Assembly: GCA_003024985.2 (NCBI GenBank)
Contig: PXIH01S0003010.1
Length of the DNA stretch: 17,270 bases
Direction: 5' to 3' (one strand)
Source of the DNA: Euperipatoides rowelli
Taxonomy: Eukaryota > Onychophora > Udeonychophora > Euonychophora > Peripatopsidae
Part shown: in pieces, positions 17,076 to 17,270 of the stretch
Layout of the letters: the number at the start of each line of letters is the position of its first letter
Numbering within the stretch: the first letter of the stretch is position 1
Program-made: the position numbers and the translations under genes
The notes under the pieces: generated by a model
Told to the model about the DNA's origin: nothing
Databases searched by the model: none
What the model saw: only the letters and a program-made list of their open reading frames with translations

Positions 17076-17270
17076 ACAGAACTAAAACCATCACGGGCCT
17101 TAGAAATAAATAATATTCTCACAGTATATTTTAGGATCACATCAATCTCTAGAGAAATAAAATCATAAGATAAACCAGAAGAGAAAACACAAGAAAGGTT
17201 TGATAATAATTACAACCACATTTGTAGTAAGGCACATAGGCAATATAATACTGAGACAATAATAAGCTTT

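Noticed and set aside
1-17270. CRISPR arrays, bacterial operons or phage modules
   Set aside because: No regularly spaced direct repeats with unique spacers, no packed reading frames or ribosome-binding sites. All recognisable content is of animal type.

Overview
This window is an AT-rich (by eye roughly 70%) stretch of an invertebrate animal genome. It is dominated by decayed transposable elements and carries one intact, intronless rhodopsin-class GPCR gene. Eukaryotic hallmarks are APE-type LINE retrotransposons, a piggyBac-like element flanked by TTAA, Helitron-like termini, tRNA-derived SINE heads, and no operon-like gene packing. The combination of a CCHC-bearing L1/Tx1-type LINE, tRNA SINEs and a single-exon chemoreceptor-like GPCR is compatible with a lophotrochozoan (mollusc, annelid or flatworm), but the sequence does not fix the phylum. 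Isolated N bases at 603, 932, 6518, 7799, 11282 and 16095 are ambiguous assembly calls.

Layout. A complete but mutated LINE lies on the minus strand at 251-5037. It is bounded by a 19-20 bp target-site duplication and has ORF1 (zinc knuckles) and ORF2 (endonuclease, reverse transcriptase, C-terminal zinc motif). From 5058 to 6400 there is only a faint exon-like tract. From 6421 to 6606 there are head-to-tail miniature Helitron-like units with a perfect 16-nt hairpin, then a hAT-like terminus (6755), an unrecognised decayed coding tract on the minus strand (about 6784-7257), and a 245-bp MITE with a 6-bp target duplication (7320-7564). A plus-strand fragment of another LINE endonuclease follows (7915-8282). 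Next come a second hAT-like terminus (8848), a SINE head (about 9066), a second cluster of Helitron-like ends (9326-9505) abutting another Helitron-like element (9508-9770), and an unrecognised broken reading frame (9896-10246).

A piggyBac-like element fills 10397-12612, with TTAA duplications, 14-bp inverted repeats, internal palindromic repeats and a dead transposase. Only 190 bp beyond it lies the single clearly intact gene, a 294-residue 7TM receptor (12803-13687), preceded by a good 3' splice-site match. Downstream are a minus-strand tRNA-type SINE (about 13733-13943), the 3' end of a second LINE family (14388-14765), a Helitron-like element with internal G-rich repeats (15067-15606), two unrecognised minus-strand coding-like tracts (15891-16082 and 16302-16808) and another SINE head (about 16985-17075).

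The mobile elements do not form a pathway together. They are layered insertions, all apparently inactive, around one receptor gene that has kept its reading frame. I found no evidence for a novel multi-gene system. The most unusual signals are the tandem Helitron-like termini, the unclassified MITE, and the unrecognised decayed coding tracts.
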